64,000 nucleotides of DNA, taken from positions 1 to 64,000 of the forward strand of contig NZ_JAGGPB010000016.1 in NCBI RefSeq assembly GCF_018614055.1, in the 5' to 3' direction. The notes below the pieces were generated by a model. The model searched no databases. It was not told the DNA's origin and saw nothing but the letters and a program-made list of their open reading frames with translations. Source of the stretch: Streptomyces sp. ISL-98. Its GTDB lineage: Bacteria; Actinomycetota; Actinomycetes; Streptomycetales; Streptomycetaceae. The position numbers and the translations under genes were made by a program. Shown in pieces: positions 60,537-64,000 of this stretch. How positions within the stretch are numbered: position 1 is the stretch's first letter; every line of letters starts with the position of its first letter.

Positions 60537-60668
60537 CGCACGGCACCGACGACCGCCGCGCCGCGGACCCGCCATTGCCGATCCACGGCCCGCCTTGACC
60601 GAACCGGGACCTTATTCGGGACTTCCGTCCCTTTTCCGCCCGCCTGCCGGTGGCCGAGGGTTAGACGT

Positions 60669-61085
60669 ATGTCCTCCGAGGAACTCCGCGCCATCGAACT
60701 CCTGCGCCGCGTCCCGTACGGCCGAGTCGCGACGAGCATGCGGGCCCTGCCCTTCCTGGCCGTCGCCCGGCACATCGTCGTGAACGGCCGTGTGCTGCTG
60801 CGTACGCACGCCGGCTTCAACCACCACCAGGCCTGCAACGGCAGCGTGGTGGCGTACGGGGCGGACAACTTCAACTCCGGTGCCGCCGACATGTGGTCCG
60901 TGCAGTTCACCGGCACCGCCGAGGTCTTCGAGCCCTCCCATGCCGAGCTGGAGCTGTTCGGCCGGGGCCCGCATTCTGTCGACGGCGAGCTCTTCGAGCC
61001 CGTCCATATGCGCATCGAGCCGCAGTTCGTCACCGTGCACACACTGAATGGCGCCCCCGAGCGACGGTTCGAGTACGCCCTGTGA
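60669..61085 (+). CDS. Pyridoxamine 5'-phosphate oxidase-family (flavin-binding split barrel) protein
   Basis: 138 residues. The split-barrel is seen in ELLRRVPYGRVATSMRALPFLAVARHIVVNGRVLLRTHAGFN and VQFTGTAEVFEPSHAELELFG, typical for small FMN- or F420-binding oxidoreductases that are not true PdxH. Such proteins reduce or bind unknown cofactored substrates. ATG 60669. It lies 132 nt after the response regulator and 15 nt before the phosphotransferase gene, suggesting a two-gene unit with the latter. Confidence 0.8.
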   Translation: MSSEELRAIELLRRVPYGRVATSMRALPFLAVARHIVVNGRVLLRTHAGFNHHQACNGSVVAYGADNFNSGAADMWSVQFTGTAEVFEPSHAELELFGRGPHSVDGELFEPVHMRIEPQFVTVHTLNGAPERRFEYAL

Positions 61086-61100
61086 TCTAACATCTGGCGG

Positions 61101-62150
61101 GTGCCACGCTCATCTGCGGCCTCCGCCCCCGCACCCCCGCCGCCCGTCGGCGCCCTTCTGCGCCGCTATGCGAACAAGGGCGAACCGCTCTCCTGCGAGC
61201 CCGTGACCCAGGGCCTGCTCAACCACGGCTACCGCCTCGTCACGACCCGCGGCGATTTCTTCCTCAAGCACCACCTCGACAGCGACCGCGAAACGATCAG
61301 ACGCCAGCACCGCGCCACCCGCCACCTCCAGGCCTTCGGCGTCCCCGTCGCCCCGCCCGTCGAGGACGCGGACGGCGGCACGGTCACGGTCATCGGCGGC
61401 CGCTGCTACGCCCTGCACCCCTGGATCGAGGGCCGGCACCGGGACGGCGCGCAGCTCACGACGGCGGAATCCCGGCGGCTCGGGGCACTGCTGGGACGCG
61501 TGCACACCTGCCTCGACCGCGTGATGGTCGACCGCGCGACGGACCCCACCGACCCCGCCGACGCGGGCGGCCCCACCGATTCGGCCAACCCCGCGGACAC
61601 GTACGCGCTGATCGACGAGCTGCTGACGCTGGCGCGCGGACGGCGGCCCCGGGACACCTTCGACGTACTGGCGGAACACCGGCTCCTGGAGCGCCGCACC
61701 CTGCTGGAGCGGCACGCCCACCGGCGGCCCCCGCCGGTCGACGAGCCCGCCACGGGGTGGGTGCACGGCGACTTCCACCCGCTGAATCTGCTGTACCGGG
61801 GCGCCGAGCCCGCCGCGATCGTCGACTGGGACCGGCTCGCCGTACAGCCGCGCGCGGAGGAGGCGGTACGGGCCGCGGCGATCTTTTTCGTACGGCCGGA
61901 CGGGGAGCTGGAGCTGGCGAAGGTACGGGCGTACGCGGGCGCCTACCGGCGCGCGGCCGGGGCGGGGGCGGAGGAGCTGGCCGCCGCGGTGCACCGGGTG
62001 TGGTGGGAGCGGCTCAACGACTTCTGGATACTGCGCTGGCGCTACCAGCTGCACGACCAAAGGGCCGACCCGCAGTTTCCTGCGGCGTCGGCCCTGGCGG
62101 TCTGGTGGACGAGGGAGTACGAGGCGGTGTGCGAGGCGTTCGCGGCGTAG
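61101..62150 (+). CDS. Aminoglycoside phosphotransferase-fold protein
   Basis: 349 residues. APH/choline-kinase fold with Lys of FFLKHHLDS near 55, Brenner motif HGDFHPLNLL (catalytic Asp224) and metal Asp in AIVDWDRLA (about 243). Many actinobacterial members phosphorylate homoserine, spectinomycin-like or unknown small hydroxyl compounds. GTG 61101 starts a Pro/Ala-rich leader MPRSSAASAPAPPPPVG. A loop at about 140-170 holds an Asp/Pro/Thr insertion (DPTDPADAGGPTDSANPAD). Substrate unknown. Confidence 0.85.
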   Translation: MPRSSAASAPAPPPPVGALLRRYANKGEPLSCEPVTQGLLNHGYRLVTTRGDFFLKHHLDSDRETIRRQHRATRHLQAFGVPVAPPVEDADGGTVTVIGGRCYALHPWIEGRHRDGAQLTTAESRRLGALLGRVHTCLDRVMVDRATDPTDPADAGGPTDSANPADTYALIDELLTLARGRRPRDTFDVLAEHRLLERRTLLERHAHRRPPPVDEPATGWVHGDFHPLNLLYRGAEPAAIVDWDRLAVQPRAEEAVRAAAIFFVRPDGELELAKVRAYAGAYRRAAGAGAEELAAAVHRVWWERLNDFWILRWRYQLHDQRADPQFPAASALAVWWTREYEAVCEAFAA

Positions 62151-62187
62151 CCGCCTCCCGTCGGCGCTCCCGGCGTCCCGCCCGGTG

Positions 62188-63828
62188 TCAGGGCGCGGTG
62201 CCGCCCGCGTCCGTGCCGCCCGCGTCCGTACCACCGGTGTCCGTGCCGCCGGTGTCCGTACCACCGGTGTCCGTACCACCGGTGTCCGTGCCGCCCGTGT
62301 CCGTGCCGCCGTCGTCCGTGCCACCGACGTCCGTGCCACCGTCGTCCGTACCGCCCTCGGTGGTGCTGCCACCGTCGGTGGTGCCCGGGTCGGTCTCCGT
62401 CGGCGTCGACGGTGTGTCGCTGGGCGTGCCGGACGGCGTACTGCTGGGCGTGTACGACGGGGTGTACGAGGGGGTGTAGCTCGGCTGCTGATGGCCGCCG
62501 GTCGACGTGCCCGGGTCGGTGTCCGCGGAGGTCTCGTCGTCCGAGGGCGTCGGGGACTTCTTGTCCGACTTGGTCGGGCTGGGGGAGACCGTCTGGGTGT
62601 CGTCCTTGTCGTTCTTCGTTCCGGTGCTGCCCGCCCGGTCCAGTGCGAAAGCGACACCGGCGGCGATCGCGATGATCGCGAGCACCGCGAAGATCCACAT
62701 CTTGCCGCGGCCGCCCCTGCCGCCGCCGTGCCCGCCGTCGTACGCCCCGTCGTCCGGGTTCATCGGCGGCAGCATCGCGCCGCCCGCCCGCATCTGGGAG
62801 GTCTCGCCGTGGTTCGGGTGGCCGAGGGCCGTGGTCGCGTACGTGCCGCCGGCGGGGGTGGCACCGCCCTCGTGCATCTCCACGGGGCCGGTGTTCCACA
62901 CGCCGGTGTGGCTGCCCTGCTCCTGGAGCATCGACAGGCCGTACTGGACCAGGCCGCGCATCTCCTCGGCGCTCTGGAACCGGTCGTCCGGGTCCTTCGC
63001 GAGGGAGCGCATGACGAGCCCGTCGAGCTCGGGCGGCGCCACGTCCGACATTTCGGACGGCGGAACGGGGATGTCCTGGACGTGCTGGTAGACCACCGAC
63101 AACGGTGTCTCACCAGTGAAAGGCGGCCGCAGAGCAAGCAGCTCGTACAGCAGACAGCCGGTCGCGTACAGGTCGGAACGGTGGTCGACGGCCTTGCCCA
63201 GCGCCTGCTCCGGGGAGAGGTACTGAGGCGTTCCCATGACCATGCCGGTCTGCGTCATCGTCGACTGCGCGCCGTGCAGGGCACGGGCGATGCCGAAGTC
63301 CATGACCTTGACGGCGCCGCTGTGCGTGATGATCACGTTCGCGGGCTTGATGTCGCGGTGCACGATGCCGTGCTGGTGGCTGTACGCGAGCGCTTCGAGG
63401 ACGCCGGAGACGATGATCAGCGCCTGCTCGGGGCCGGGGGCCTCCGCGTTCTGCAGCAGCTCGCGGATCGTGCGGCCCTCGACGAGCTCCATCACGATGT
63501 AGGGGACAACGCTCGGGCCGACCTGGTCCTCGCCGGAGTCGTACACGGCGACGACGGAGTGGTGGTTGAGCCCGGCGACCGACTGTGCCTCACGCGTGAA
63601 GCGGGCCTTGGAGACCGGGTCCTCGGCGAGGTCGGAGCGCAGCAACTTCACGGCGACGGTGCGGCCGAGCCGTACGTCTTCGGCGGCGAAGACCTCCGCC
63701 ATGCCGCCGCGGCCGAGGCGGTGCGTCAGCCGGTAGCGGCCATCACCGACCAATCCGCCCATACCCCACGCTTCAGGCGCGTCCGACACACCGCCGCCGT
63801 TTCCCTCGGGTTCGGGTTCGGGTGCCAT
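62188..63828 (-). CDS. Transmembrane serine/threonine protein kinase (PASTA-less) with pentapeptide tail
   Basis: 546 residues. Kinase domain at about 32-290: glycine loop LGRGGMAEV, Lys61, HRDIKPAN (Asp159), DFG (177-179), MGTPQYLSPEQ. A linker with GlyGly-rich stretches leads to one membrane segment at about 377-396 (MWIFAVLAIIAIAAGVAFAL). The outer part has no PASTA domains: it is Ser/Thr/Pro/Asp-rich with YTPS repeats and ends in about 15 copies of GGTDx. Likely a Hanks-type sensor kinase of wall or stress state. ATG 63828. Confidence 0.9.
   Translation of the reverse strand: MAPEPEPEGNGGGVSDAPEAWGMGGLVGDGRYRLTHRLGRGGMAEVFAAEDVRLGRTVAVKLLRSDLAEDPVSKARFTREAQSVAGLNHHSVVAVYDSGEDQVGPSVVPYIVMELVEGRTIRELLQNAEAPGPEQALIIVSGVLEALAYSHQHGIVHRDIKPANVIITHSGAVKVMDFGIARALHGAQSTMTQTGMVMGTPQYLSPEQALGKAVDHRSDLYATGCLLYELLALRPPFTGETPLSVVYQHVQDIPVPPSEMSDVAPPELDGLVMRSLAKDPDDRFQSAEEMRGLVQYGLSMLQEQGSHTGVWNTGPVEMHEGGATPAGGTYATTALGHPNHGETSQMRAGGAMLPPMNPDDGAYDGGHGGGRGGRGKMWIFAVLAIIAIAAGVAFALDRAGSTGTKNDKDDTQTVSPSPTKSDKKSPTPSDDETSADTDPGTSTGGHQQPSYTPSYTPSYTPSSTPSGTPSDTPSTPTETDPGTTDGGSTTEGGTDDGGTDVGGTDDGGTDTGGTDTGGTDTGGTDTGGTDTGGTDAGGTDAGGTAP
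62203..62350 (-). repeat. 15-bp repeats in the kinase C-terminus
   Basis: About ten near-identical copies of a 15-nt unit encode GGTDT/GGTDA/GGTDD at the C-terminal end of the kinase. The unit is in frame, so copy-number changes would lengthen or shorten the extracellular tail. Confidence 0.85.
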
Positions 63829-64000
63829 CAGTCCTCGCCGTCGTTTCTGTCCGCGTCTGCGGTGGTCCTGGGGGCCCCAGTCGGTCCTGTTGGGCCAATT
63901 GGTGGGCCTAGGTGCTCCGCCACGCCACGCTACAGCCTCCGCGCGACGCTCCGGTTCGAGATGGACCGGCCATCAAACCCGTTGCCGATGTACCCATGCA

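Noticed and set aside
62203..62350. Regular 15-bp repeats that could suggest a regulatory iteron array
   Set aside because: They encode the GGTDx tail of the kinase in frame and sit inside the coding region.

Overview
The window is a very GC-rich stretch (about 70% G+C, strong G/C third-position bias, many GTG and TTG starts, 5-15 bp GC hairpin terminators, short overlaps between genes) of what is almost certainly a Streptomyces chromosome. Gene content and order (terB-like gene, metG, a teichoic-acid-type transferase, aspS, the second branched-chain 2-oxoacid dehydrogenase operon, a PASTA-less Ser/Thr kinase) fit the conserved core arm-proximal region of that genus; this assignment is my inference from recognised families, not from a database search.

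Layout. 0-17 kb: small secreted and stress proteins (TerB), a PIG-V-like glycosyltransferase, a plasmid-type helix-turn-helix protein, a sigma factor with a membrane partner, a DrrAB-type ABC exporter, a MocR regulator divergent from an alpha/beta hydrolase, an endonuclease/phosphatase-fold protein, DUF2630, cupin and FUSC proteins. 17-25 kb: S4 RNA-binding protein, an APC permease, a PhoX phosphatase with a PHO-box-like upstream array, a barstar-like protein, and a protein joining a long Ala/Glu/Pro-rich disordered arm to a TerF-type von Willebrand A domain; next to it is a two-component system that appears to have been cut down to a lone receiver domain and a kinase tail. 25-35 kb: metG, teichoic-type transferase, aspS, a PAS-GAF-SpoIIE-HATPase regulator, an AI-2E-family exporter.

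35-42 kb is the unusual part. It is an array of small exported proteins of at least five related groups, each with its own terminator, mixed with broken copies of themselves. The copies fall into repeated triads (an MRK-type Pro/Gln/His-rich or short Cys-pair protein, then a 'MGCN..AF' protein, then a four-cysteine 'MFSR' protein). Three of the genes carry the same 17-nt leader abutting the start codon and two share a duplicated promoter/leader with a CGATCT-N5-AGATCG palindrome. A pirin pseudogene on the left and an intact pirin gene on the right bracket the array as direct repeats, and an IS3 scar lies at its right edge. I cannot assign a function; resemblance to rodlin-type surface proteins is weak and only suggestive.

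42-64 kb returns to conserved genes: pirin with a MarR-type palindrome, SseB-like protein, FadE5-like acyl-CoA dehydrogenase with two palindromic sites, M18 aminopeptidase, thioredoxin-NHL protein, nitrilase-family amidase, a GntR-MFS pair, a D-Ala-D-Ala carboxypeptidase, bkdA-bkdB-bkdC, a NarL-type response regulator, a flavin-fold oxidase, an aminoglycoside-phosphotransferase-fold protein and a membrane Ser/Thr kinase ending in pentapeptide repeats. No rRNA genes, intact tRNA genes, CRISPR arrays or complete insertion sequences were seen.
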